This document shows positions 1-5,095 of a stretch of 18,104 nucleotides of DNA, in pieces. The stretch comes from CBDUQI01 sp965369325 (GTDB lineage Bacteria > Pseudomonadota > Gammaproteobacteria > Steroidobacterales > JBCBZW01): the NCBI GenBank assembly GCA_965369325.1, contig CBDUQI010000115.1, forward strand, positions 1-18,104, in the 5' to 3' direction. Positions within the stretch are counted from its first letter, which is position 1. Every line of letters begins with the position of its first letter. The notes below the pieces were generated by a model. That model did not search any database. It was not told the origin of the DNA and saw nothing but the letters and a program-made list of their open reading frames with translations. Made by a program: the position numbers and the translations under genes.

Positions 1-269
1 ATCCAGTACCAGGTGGCTGGGGGCCCGGTGTTTGAATCGCGCCGCTCTCTTTTCGTCAGAGCACCCTGCCTGACCAGTGTTGACAGTGTCCTGCCGATCG
101 ATTTGCCGTCCCAGGTGTGACCCCCATATGTGCTGTGCCGCGACATGGTGTGCGTGATTGTTGATCTTTTTACTCCATCGGGGGCGTGCCGGGTAAACCA
201 CTCCAGCATCACCTGCGAACGGGTGAGGCCCTTTTGTATCCTGGGCCACGAGGATCTTATGTTGCTCAT
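1..269 (-). CDS. Winged-helix-like DNA-binding protein, C-terminus cut by window edge
   Basis: The minus strand is open from the ATG at 269 to base 1 without a stop, giving at least 89 residues of an unfinished protein. The visible part begins MSNIRSSWPRIQKGLTRSQV. It then has a helix with TRSQVMLEWF, a TGRTL-like stretch read as IGRTLSTLVRQGALTKRERR, and an ending like GPPATWYW. A helix, a basic turn (VRQGALTKRE), then an aromatic strand is how many winged helix-turn-helix proteins look, so DNA binding is inferred. The start is forced, because an in-frame TAG lies in the promoter -10 just upstream. The -10 ends only 9 bases before the ATG, so the mRNA should be leaderless or nearly so. It could be a phage regulator, but no named family is recognised. 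Confidence 0.6.
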   Translation of the reverse strand, partial: MSNIRSSWPRIQKGLTRSQVMLEWFTRHAPDGVKRSTITHTMSRHSTYGGHTWDGKSIGRTLSTLVRQGALTKRERRDSNTGPPATWYW

Positions 270-278
270 GGACCGGCG

Positions 279-307
279 ATTCTAGGGGGAACAGTGCCCC
301 GTGTCAA
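279..307 (-). promoter_or_regulatory. Sigma70-type promoter with palindromic operator in spacer (site 1, leftward)
   Basis: Reading leftward, TTGACA (307-302) is followed by a 17-base spacer and TAGAAT (284-279). The spacer contains GGGGCACTGTTCCCC, a member of the palindrome family repeated in five other promoters in this window. It drives the winged-helix-like gene whose ATG is at 269, so transcription should start within a few bases of that ATG. Confidence 0.75.
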
Positions 308-326
308 TTGTTTCACGGGGCACTGT
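291..326. repeat. Perfect 13-bp inverted repeat over operator site 1 and the end of the 62-aa gene
   Basis: The arms ACAGTGCCCCGTG (291-303) and CACGGGGCACTGT (314-326) are perfectly complementary around a 10-base centre. One arm is half of operator site 1 and the -35. The other lies in the last codons of the 62-residue gene. No T-run follows on either strand, so a plain intrinsic terminator is unlikely. An extended operator or an RNA hairpin separating the two minus-strand genes fits better. Confidence 0.6.
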
Positions 327-501
327 CGGCGATTGCTCGCACTTCGCGGCGCACATCGTCTTCGGTTACGCAGGCGGTTCCCGGAGGCGGTCCGATGTCA
401 TATCCGCCGGTGCGCCGGTGGACCGAGGTCATCGCATAATGGCGATTGACCTTGTAGATGCGCCGTCGGGTCGACTCGGAAATGGTCACGTAAATGGTCA
501 T
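313..501 (-). CDS. Small basic protein of unknown function (62 aa)
   Basis: A 62-residue protein begins MTIYVTISESTRRRIYKVNR. I chose the ATG at 501 because GAAGGAAAAA lies about six bases upstream; longer in-frame starts would run through the promoter. It has a beta-like start, a strongly basic middle (TRRRIYKVNR, VHRR), a GPPPG turn and an acidic-then-basic C-terminal helix (TEDDVRREVRAIADSAP). No family is recognised. Its promoter is the leftward site at 571-600, giving a leader of about 60 bases that contains a CCTC-GCAA-GAGG tetraloop hairpin. Its last codons form one arm of the inverted repeat at 291-326. Its position between divergent operator-bearing promoters suggests an early or regulatory role, but that is inference. 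Confidence 0.6.
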   Translation of the reverse strand: MTIYVTISESTRRRIYKVNRHYAMTSVHRRTGGYDIGPPPGTACVTEDDVRREVRAIADSAP

Positions 502-570
502 GCTTTTTCCTTCGGTTTTGCCCCGAGAAAGTATCCTTGCCTCTTGCGAGGTGCGTTTCAATGGATGTTC

Positions 571-600
571 ATTATCAGGGTAACTGTTCCCCGTTGTCAA
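571..600 (-). promoter_or_regulatory. Sigma70-type promoter with operator in spacer (site 2, leftward)
   Basis: Leftward TTGACA (600-595) is followed by 17 bases and TGATAA, or by 18 bases and GATAAT (576-571). The plus strand of the spacer reads GGGTAACTGTTCCCC (578-592), almost the same as site 3, 46 bases away on the opposite side of this divergent region. It would drive the 62-residue gene leftward. Confidence 0.75.
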
Positions 601-615
601 GTAGGAAATTAGTCC

Positions 616-644
616 TTGCAATTGGGTAACTATTCCCCTATACT
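616..644 (+). promoter_or_regulatory. Sigma70-type promoter with operator in spacer (site 3, rightward)
   Basis: TTGCAA (616-621), 17 bases, then TATACT (639-644). The spacer carries GGGTAACTATTCCCC (624-638). Back to back with site 2, it forms a divergent control region. It drives the genes at 680 and 853. The first part of its leader is shared with the leader of site 4. Confidence 0.75.
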
Positions 645-679
645 TGGACCTAAGTTGAACGCACGAACGGAGACATCTA

Positions 680-853
680 ATGTCCTGCACCTTTCGCAAA
701 GACCTGATAGAGATAGCGCTGGCAAGCCCTGGTGCCGAGGCGCTCGCTCCGCTGATCGCAGAGCTTCAGACGGCCGGCCCCTATGGCGATGCGACGCCGG
801 ACGAGATAGGCCGATTCATGGATGCACTGGACGCAGCCGAGGAGGCGCTCTAA
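680..853 (+). CDS. Small acidic protein of unknown function (57 aa)
   Basis: A 57-residue protein begins MSCTFRKDLIEIALASPGAE. It is mostly helical, with two alanine- and leucine-rich segments (ALAPLIAELQ and IGRFMDALDAAEEAL). A GGAGA seven bases before the ATG supports the start. It is the first gene of the rightward transcript from site 3. Its stop TAA shares its last base with the ATG of the next gene (TAATG), so the two are probably translationally coupled. No family is recognised. The fold and acidity would suit a small protein-protein interaction factor, but nothing in the sequence names a partner. Confidence 0.6.
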   Translation: MSCTFRKDLIEIALASPGAEALAPLIAELQTAGPYGDATPDEIGRFMDALDAAEEAL

Positions 854-960
854 TGTTGCTAAGCATCATTTTGTTTCTGGCGGCGGTGGCCTACCTGCCG
901 AGCATCGTGGGCGCTGCATGGCGTGAGGCGCAGGTTCGGAAGCTGAATTATAGGGCTTGA
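853..960 (+). CDS. Single-pass membrane miniprotein (35 aa)
   Basis: A 35-residue protein begins MLLSIILFLAAVAYLPSIVG. Nearly all of residues 1-23 can span a membrane, followed by a short basic tail (WREAQVRKLNYRA) that should stay in the cytoplasm. The ATG overlaps the stop of the previous gene by one base. Its own stop TGA lies inside the -35 of the next promoter (site 4). It resembles small phage membrane peptides in general, but no specific family is recognised. It is short, so the gene call rests on the coupling and the clean hydrophobic segment. Confidence 0.55.
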   Translation: MLLSIILFLAAVAYLPSIVGAAWREAQVRKLNYRA

Positions 961-985
961 CATGGGGGAACTATTCCCCTATGCT
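957..985 (+). promoter_or_regulatory. Sigma70-type promoter with operator in spacer (site 4)
   Basis: TTGACA (957-962), exactly 17 bases, then TATGCT (980-985). The spacer contains GGGGAACTATTCCCC (965-979), the best match to the family consensus. The -35 includes the TGA stop of the 35-residue gene. It should drive the operon that starts at 1026. Confidence 0.85.
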
Positions 986-1025
986 TACCCCAAGTTGAAC
1001 GAACTAACCCAGAGGGCCGAGCCAA

Positions 1026-1448
1026 ATGCTTACTTTCCAACGAGACCCCGCCGGCACACTGCGCGTCATTAACTTTGACGATCTGGACTTGTCGCGCAGC
1101 TACATTTCTCGCCATGACTTCGCATCTATCGGAGACGCACAGGCTATCGCTGACGAGCTTGACGGCGAATACATGGCCATCGACCGCGGCACTCACGTGT
1201 CCCCTCGCTATGACGTAATCGGCTATGACGTAATCGAAAAACCCGTTGTCGGCAATCTAGTCTCCCGAGCATTTAACGGCGACTCTTACTCAGCCGGCGA
1301 AATCACCTCGATCTCGTCCACTATGAGAAAGGTGACGACATCGACGGGTGAGGTCTTCTGGCGCCGCCGGCTGACCGGCGCATGGGTGGCGGACGGCACC
1401 TGGGCCATGGTCTCGGGGCACGCTGAAACCCGCAACCCGAGCTTCTGA
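1026..1448 (+). CDS. Conserved-looking phage hypothetical protein (140 aa)
   Basis: A soluble 140-residue protein starting MLTFQRDPAGTLRVINFDDL. The first half includes an alpha/beta stretch (ASIGDAQAIADELDGEYMAI). The second half is beta-rich (VIEKPVVGNLVSRAFNGDSY, then STGEVFWRRR) and ends in GTWAMVSGHAETRNPSF. A tryptophan, a GH pair and an NPxF ending resemble a small phage hypothetical family I recall, but I cannot name it or give a function. It is the first gene after promoter site 4. The leader of about 35 bases carries AGAGGG nine bases before the ATG. The tandem VIGYDVIEKP sequence includes a repeated TATGACGTAATCG DNA unit at about 1208-1236. Confidence 0.75.
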   Translation: MLTFQRDPAGTLRVINFDDLDLSRSYISRHDFASIGDAQAIADELDGEYMAIDRGTHVSPRYDVIGYDVIEKPVVGNLVSRAFNGDSYSAGEITSISSTMRKVTTSTGEVFWRRRLTGAWVADGTWAMVSGHAETRNPSF

Positions 1449-1459
1449 GGAGCGATTGA

Positions 1460-1642
1460 ATGACACGCCATAAAAATGACTCAGTTCACCGGATCGCCGG
1501 CGAGCACCTGAACCTGCAGTCGCTCGAGACTCGCAATAGCGATAGTCTGGATTTTACCGATCAGGCGGTCTGGGATCTGCGTGCGGCGCTCGAGGCCGCC
1601 TACGACGCGGGCATGGAAGCCGGCCAGCAGGCAGCGTCATGA
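1460..1642 (+). CDS. DUF6900-like small protein (60 aa)
   Basis: A 60-residue protein starting MTRHKNDSVHRIAGEHLNLQ. The core is IAGEHLNLQSLETRNSDSLD, then FTDQAVWDLRAALEAAYDAG. From memory this matches the pattern of the DUF6900 family (LETRNSDSLDF followed by a VW..R.ALEAAY.AG helix), which is widespread in phages and mobile elements and has no established function. GAGGAG seven bases before the ATG supports the start. The C-terminal codons overlap the next gene by four bases (ATGA), so it is coupled to the zinc-finger protein at 1639. Confidence 0.75.
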   Translation: MTRHKNDSVHRIAGEHLNLQSLETRNSDSLDFTDQAVWDLRAALEAAYDAGMEAGQQAAS

Positions 1643-2481
1643 GCTGCACTGATTTCTCTGACCTGGAAAACCTGGAGGACCTGGATCCGTGCGGGGACCC
1701 GCCGATTAAGACGGTTAGCTCTCAGGCGACCGTGGCGCGCTACGAGGAAAAATGCCAGAAATGCCGAGGCTCTGGCATCTGGACCAGCTGGAACGGCCTC
1801 TCCGCCGGCAAATGCTACGCCTGCAAGGGCGAGGGTGTACGCCGGTTCAAGACGTCGCCGCAGACTCGACACGCCCAGCGCGATGCTGCGGCGGCCCGGC
1901 GTGCGGCGATGCCAGAGAAGAACTGGGCCAAATTCGAGGAGGCGCATCCCGAGCAGGCGACCTGGATCTCAGCCAATTTCGAAGGCATCGACTTTGCGCA
2001 CAGTCTGCGCGAGGCGGTCTTAAAATACGGCCGGCTTACGCCTGGCCAGATCAGCGCCGTCAATCGCTGCATCGCAAGGGCCACTGATAAGGCTGAGGCC
2101 CGCAAGACGGAGCTGCCTGCTGGCCCGGACTTGCGCGCCATCCCTGATGGGCTGTATGCGGTGCCCGATGGCGACACGCGCTTGAAGGTGCGGATCAGCG
2201 TGCCGGATGCCGGCAAATGGGCGGGTTGGGTCTTCGTGACCGATGGGGCCGAATATGGCGATCGCCAAAGATACGGCTCCCAGCGCCCGGGTGAGGATTG
2301 TTACCGAGGCAAGATTGCCGACCAGCTGGCCGCGATCGCTGCGGATCCGAACACAGCGTCCAGGGCCTACGGGCGCCTAGTCGGGAAATGCGGCGTGTGC
2401 GGTCGTAAACTCGAGGATAAGGCGTCTGTAGCCGCTGGCATTGGGCCGGTGTGCGCGAGGAAGCGGGGATGGAAATCATGA
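1639..2481 (+). CDS. Zinc-finger protein with DnaJ-like CxxCxGxG pairs and a DUF6011-like C-terminus (280 aa)
   Basis: The protein is 280 residues long. Around residues 39-66 are two CxxC pairs, CQKCRGSG and CYACKGEG, the DnaJ-type cysteine-rich zinc pattern. The middle (about 80-160) is alanine-rich and helical, with YGRLTPGQISAVNRCIARA. About 165-240 is a beta-rich segment (LYAVPDGDTRLKVRISVPDA). The C-terminus CGVCGRKLEDKASVAAGIGP followed by VCARK matches, from memory, the DUF6011 zinc motif. Two zinc sites suggest nucleic-acid or protein binding, not an enzyme; this is inferred. The ATG overlaps the upstream gene by four bases, and the reading frame is clean throughout. Confidence 0.8.
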   Translation: MSCTDFSDLENLEDLDPCGDPPIKTVSSQATVARYEEKCQKCRGSGIWTSWNGLSAGKCYACKGEGVRRFKTSPQTRHAQRDAAAARRAAMPEKNWAKFEEAHPEQATWISANFEGIDFAHSLREAVLKYGRLTPGQISAVNRCIARATDKAEARKTELPAGPDLRAIPDGLYAVPDGDTRLKVRISVPDAGKWAGWVFVTDGAEYGDRQRYGSQRPGEDCYRGKIADQLAAIAADPNTASRAYGRLVGKCGVCGRKLEDKASVAAGIGPVCARKRGWKS

Positions 2482-2888
2482 ACAATTTGCAGAAGGCCCA
2501 GAACATCGTCGATGCGGCGTGCGTGGCAGCGGACGTCGGGAACGACCGCTGCCGGCGTTTTCAGCTCAAGGGCGGAGAGCACATCGAATCGGAGACAGAC
2601 CTCGGCGGCTGGGATCGGCGGGCGTTTGTTCGATTTATCGCCAGAAAACTGGACGAGATGGAGGATGATGAGGCTGCCTACGAGGTCCCGGTCTGCAAGA
2701 TTTCGGTCGAAATCAGGATGCTGGCGAGCCGGTTGCCGGATGCGGGAAGCTCCTCTGCGGATCATCTGTGGCGCTGGGCTATGAGCGCGGCCAATGCGCT
2801 TGAGTCCTCAGGCTATGCCAAGACCGATGCGCGCCGTGTGCTGCGCGAGCTGCGCGAGCGGACCGATGTCGGTAGGGACGCAAAATGA
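2469..2888 (+). CDS. Hypothetical helical protein (139 aa)
   Basis: A soluble protein with no membrane segment. Helical stretches include AQNIVDAACVAADVGNDRC, AFVRFIARKLDEMEDDEAAY and a C-terminal RRVLRELRERTD. No catalytic motif is visible and the family is not recognised. I chose the ATG at 2469 because GAGGAAG lies about seven bases upstream. The ATG at 2478, which makes an ATGA overlap with the previous stop, is the alternative and would shorten it by three residues. Its stop overlaps the next start (ATGA at 2885), so it belongs to the operon from promoter site 4. Confidence 0.7.
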   Translation: MEIMNNLQKAQNIVDAACVAADVGNDRCRRFQLKGGEHIESETDLGGWDRRAFVRFIARKLDEMEDDEAAYEVPVCKISVEIRMLASRLPDAGSSSADHLWRWAMSAANALESSGYAKTDARRVLRELRERTDVGRDAK

Positions 2889-3259
2889 TTGCGCTGCAGC
2901 ATTTTCTGCCCACCCGGCACGCCGAGGCAAACGACGGAACGGACATAATGCTCTCGACCGGCACTTTTTCGCTGCCCCTGCTCATTACTGAGCTCGAGGA
3001 GCGGGCGGAGATTCAGCGGTTGATGGAACAGTCTTATCACCGCGCGGGAGTGGCTGTGTGGGTGACCTGCATGCCGGTGGGTGGCGATTATATCGTGCAC
3101 GTCTGCAATGCCGAGGGGGAGGCGCCGTTCGAGATCTGGTCGGTGCTTCGCCTGGCCCTTGGGCGGCCTCAGGAGATCGATTGCGCGAACATAGGCGGTC
3201 CGGTCACGGTGGTGTACGCGCCGCCTGAGGAGCGGCCTGCGCCGGAGGTGGCCGTCTAA
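2885..3259 (+). CDS. Hypothetical protein (124 aa)
   Basis: A 124-residue protein beginning MIALQHFLPTRHAEANDGTD. A helical segment (ITELEERAEIQRLMEQSYHR) is followed by beta strands (GVAVWVTCMPVGGDYIVHVC) and a proline-rich acidic tail. No signal peptide or membrane segment is visible and no family is recognised. The ATG overlaps the preceding stop by four bases. Its stop TAA shares a base with the next ATG (TAATG at 3257-3261), so it is coupled on both sides. Confidence 0.7.
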   Translation: MIALQHFLPTRHAEANDGTDIMLSTGTFSLPLLITELEERAEIQRLMEQSYHRAGVAVWVTCMPVGGDYIVHVCNAEGEAPFEIWSVLRLALGRPQEIDCANIGGPVTVVYAPPEERPAPEVAV

Positions 3260-3432
3260 TGGGTAGGACAACGAAGCCGTGCCCGGGACGTGGCGAGGTC
3301 AACCGCTATCGCAAGGCGGACGCGGTCTGCGATGGATGCGTCGCTCTGATGGCCGACGGACGGCACCTTGGCATCGGCACACTGTCGCCAGGGGCACAAG
3401 GATGGGCGTTCGATTCTTCAGGGGCTCAATAG
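3259..3432 (+). CDS. Zinc-ribbon-like miniprotein (57 aa), possibly the 5' half of a frameshifted gene
   Basis: A 57-residue protein starts MGRTTKPCPGRGEVNRYRKA and continues with DAVCDGCVALMADGRHLGIG. The cysteines (CPGRGE and CDGC) look like half a zinc ribbon with unequal spacing. Start and coupling are clear (TAATG with the gene upstream). After residue about 37, the +1 frame, open from 3350 to the TAG at 3488-3490, also reads like protein, with AHCRQGHKDGRS and SGSVALADFEKKVDRREDP. A +1 shift would give a product of about 76 residues with an extra Cys/His pair. Whether that is real, a sequencing indel or chance cannot be told here. This is the last gene before the repeat-rich gap. Confidence 0.55.
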   Translation: MGRTTKPCPGRGEVNRYRKADAVCDGCVALMADGRHLGIGTLSPGAQGWAFDSSGAQ

Positions 3433-3671
3433 TGGATCTGTCGCCCTGGCTGATTTTGAGAAGAAAGTCGACCGTCGTGAGGACCCCTAGAGCGCTCGCT
3501 GAGGCGGGTCATATACCCATGCTGCGCTGCGGCATGCAAGCTTCAGAACAGGCCGCCTGCCGGCACCGGGAGAGCCTGAGTATAAACAGGAACTTAGAGC
3601 CGACGACGGCATGTTTGAGCACCGGTAGACGGCACCCCCTCAGGCGCGTGTATTTTAAGCCCCTTTTCGTC

Positions 3672-3905
3672 ATACCGGCGGCGGCCGGCGAACAGGCGGC
3701 GGGCCTACCGGGCGGCGGGTGGCGGCGGACCCGCCGGTATCGCAAGTGATTGATTGTTATGATACCGGCGGCGGCCGGCGGGCGATGTCGCCGCTATACA
3801 AACTTGTGACATTTCAAAGGGTTACATACCGGCGGAAATCGACTACTACCTAAAGGTAGTAGTAGTAAGGGTACTCCTAGAGTCCCTTGCACTACGATAC
3901 CGGCG
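3672..3905 (+). repeat. Five ATACCGGCG-type repeats (four direct, one inverted)
   Basis: Direct copies begin at 3672, 3762, 3826 and 3897; an inverted copy (CGCCGGTAT) is at 3732-3740. The copies at 3672 and 3762 extend to an identical ATACCGGCGGCGGCCGGCG. Spacing is irregular (about 30-90 bases), so this is not a CRISPR array. Irregular iterons of this kind usually mark protein-binding sites. Confidence 0.7.
3842..3888. repeat. Two adjacent palindromes upstream of the 3931 gene
   Basis: The arms ACTACTACCT and AGGTAGTAGT (3842-3851, 3854-3863) are perfect with a two-base centre. They are followed by a second hairpin, AAGGG plus ACTC against GAGT plus CCCTT, with a bulged T (3867-3888). They stand about 45 bases before the ribosome-binding site of the next gene and could be an operator or an mRNA leader structure. 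Confidence 0.6.
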
Positions 3906-3930
3906 ACTTTTGTTTTTAGGAGGATATGTT

Positions 3931-4404
3931 GTGTCTGGTTTTAAGTTCGAATCGATGTGGGAAAAAGCGCTGGTTGCAGGGTCGATTGTGCTGATGCTGG
4001 CGTGGGTGGGATTCTTGTGTATTGCAGGCATGTGGCTGCTGTCGAGCATGGCTGGGGCGCAGGTGCTGGCGCCGGCGCAGCTGCAAATTGTCGAGGCCCA
4101 GGCTGCCCGGCCGTCGGCGGATGTTGACGGCGAGTGGCTGGTCGCCTGTCCCGATGGGGTGGGCCGGTGCGTGGACATGCTGATGGGTCCCACCGGCGCC
4201 CAGACGTGCGGCGTGGTGGGCTACAGTCGCACCTATGGCTGGTGGGCGGTCAATGAGGCCGGCGCCCCGCTGGCCAGCAGCGTGTATCGGACCGCGCCGG
4301 TGGCCTCGCTGGACCTCGGGGCGAAGCGCGGGTTCTACGCCGCCTGCGATCAGCTGGGCACGCCGCGGGGCGTCTGGCGGACGCTTGTGCAGGTGCTGCC
4401 GTGA
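3931..4404 (+). CDS. Membrane-anchored or exported hypothetical protein (157 aa)
   Basis: The GTG at 3931 is chosen because AGGAGG lies six to eight bases upstream; a longer TTG start would put that site inside the gene. After a short basic N-terminus, residues about 13-40 are strongly hydrophobic (ALVAGSIVLMLAWVGFLCIA, then GMWLLSSM), either a signal anchor or an uncleaved signal. The rest is a soluble domain with five cysteines (VACPDGVGRCVD, QTCGVV, YAACDQ) and many aromatic residues, so it probably faces the periplasm. No family is recognised. It resembles in layout the exported proteins at 9132-12648. Its stop overlaps the next GTG start (GTGA). Confidence 0.7.
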   Translation: MSGFKFESMWEKALVAGSIVLMLAWVGFLCIAGMWLLSSMAGAQVLAPAQLQIVEAQAARPSADVDGEWLVACPDGVGRCVDMLMGPTGAQTCGVVGYSRTYGWWAVNEAGAPLASSVYRTAPVASLDLGAKRGFYAACDQLGTPRGVWRTLVQVLP

Positions 4405-4610
4405 TCCTCATGGCCGCTACTGCTGATTCGAGCTTCTTTGCGCACACCAAGAACAACAGCAGCGGACGTCGGTACCACATTGCTAAGTCTGACTGGACTG
4501 GCGAGTGCGGTAATCCGATTCTCAATGAAGATCGAGCGATGCCCGCCGATGCGGTCCCGCATGAACTGCGATGCCGCGGGAATGGATGCCGCGACCGCTG
4601 GCCGACTTGA
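4401..4610 (+). CDS. Zinc-binding-like small protein (69 aa)
   Basis: A 69-residue protein from the GTG at 4401 (GTGA overlap with the previous stop). It reads AHTKNNSSGRRYHIAKSDWT, then GECGNPILNEDRAMPADAVP and HELRCRGNGCRDRWPT. The pattern Cys-Gly, then Cys-x4-Cys with nearby histidines suggests a treble-clef or ribbon zinc site. The function is unknown. An in-frame ATG at 4410 is possible but has no ribosome-binding site. The stop TGA (4608-4610) is embedded in the -35 TTGACA of promoter site 5, the same arrangement as at 957. Confidence 0.7.
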   Translation: MILMAATADSSFFAHTKNNSSGRRYHIAKSDWTGECGNPILNEDRAMPADAVPHELRCRGNGCRDRWPT

Positions 4611-4636
4611 CAGATTGGGGAAGCTTCCCCTATAGT
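4607..4636 (+). promoter_or_regulatory. Sigma70-type promoter with operator in spacer (site 5)
   Basis: TTGACA (4607-4612), 18 bases, then TATAGT (4631-4636). The spacer carries GGGGAAGCTTCCCC (4617-4630), a perfect 14-base palindrome and the only family member with an even centre. The short leader (about 20 bases) leads to GAGGA and the GTG at 4664. Confidence 0.8.
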
Positions 4637-4663
4637 GCCCGACCAACGAATGAGGAACATTGA

Positions 4664-5077
4664 GTGACTAATCGACGACTGAGAACAATCCGCAAGGATG
4701 TGCTGCGTACTGCGCGCGCTGCCGGCGAGCTGGATGGGATCGAGCCTGGCGAGGAGCCCGAAGATGTCACCAAGATGCTCGCGCTGCGTGTCCAGGCTCG
4801 TTACGAATCCGCAATGCGCTTGGCGCTGCCCTCATCCCCCGACCCGGGTGGGTACTTCGGTGCTCGTAAGGGCGCTAGCGTGCGGGGCAAGCTGCCGCGT
4901 CGCTGTGCCTATTGGCGTCCAGGGGGAAAAAACCAGAGCATCGGCACAGGGCACGCGCGGACAGCCCGCGACCGGCAGATGTTGAACCTACGGCCTATAG
5001 CTGGCGACCCGAGCACGGCATCGCTTGCTGTTGGTGCATTTTTTCGCCGGATATTCCATTCGGCTGGTTCCACGTGA
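4664..5077 (+). CDS. Hypothetical protein, zero-frame product (137 aa) of a candidate -1 frameshift gene
   Basis: This is the first gene after promoter site 5. The GTG start has GAGGA about seven bases upstream. The N-terminal 90 residues look like a real protein: a basic helix (RRLRTIRKDVLRTARAAGEL), an acidic turn, and a long helix (TKMLALRVQARYESAMRLAL). Beyond the run at 4922-4933 the zero frame becomes low in coding character and stops at 5077. The -1 frame instead continues with tryptophans, cysteines and an end at 5094, one base before the next start. The functional product may therefore be the 143-residue fusion. No family is recognised for either form. Confidence 0.6.
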   Translation: MTNRRLRTIRKDVLRTARAAGELDGIEPGEEPEDVTKMLALRVQARYESAMRLALPSSPDPGGYFGARKGASVRGKLPRRCAYWRPGGKNQSIGTGHARTARDRQMLNLRPIAGDPSTASLAVGAFFRRIFHSAGST

Positions 5078-5094
5078 AACCTCGAGGAGACTGA
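4924..5094 (+). other. Slippery heptamers and -1 frame extension of the 4664 gene
   Basis: In the frame of the 4664 gene the codons read GGG GGA AAA AAC. These contain two overlapping X-XXY-YYZ heptamers, G-GGA-AAA (4924-4930) and A-AAA-AAC (4927-4933). A one-base backward slip enters a frame open to the TGA at 5092-5094, adding 53 residues with EHGIACCWCIFSPDIPFGWF and a FHVKP ending. A GC-only stem CGCGG/CCGCG lies at 4956-4970. A weaker outer stem could begin at 4939, five bases after the slip site. The extension has no good start codon of its own, only a TTG at 4912 without a ribosome-binding site. A homopolymer sequencing error is the alternative. Confidence 0.55.
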
Positions 5095-5095
5095 A

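Larger units (their letters stand above)
3433..3930. other. Repeat-rich intergenic region, candidate origin or control region
   Basis: About 500 bases hold no convincing gene, apart from the possible tail of the 3259 gene to 3490. The right half contains five ATACCGGCG-type motifs and a GC-rich imperfect hairpin at 3706-3739. It also has a 10-bp palindrome ACTACTACCT/AGGTAGTAGT at 3842-3863 and a 9-bp hairpin with one bulge (AAGGG.ACTC/GAGT.CCCTT) at 3867-3888. AT-rich patches lie between them (3742-3760 and 3793-3826). No T-run follows the hairpins. Iterons plus AT-rich DNA suit a replication origin or a binding-site cluster, but no replication gene adjoins it. This is inference. Confidence 0.5.

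Noticed and set aside
3279..3749. 156-codon plus-strand open frame through the repeat region
   Set aside because: It starts inside the better supported 3259 gene in another frame, lacks a ribosome-binding site and runs through the GC-rich repeats as arginine/glycine-rich junk.
3672..3905. CRISPR array
   Set aside because: The repeats are about 9-19 bases, irregularly spaced and partly inverted, and no cas gene is present.
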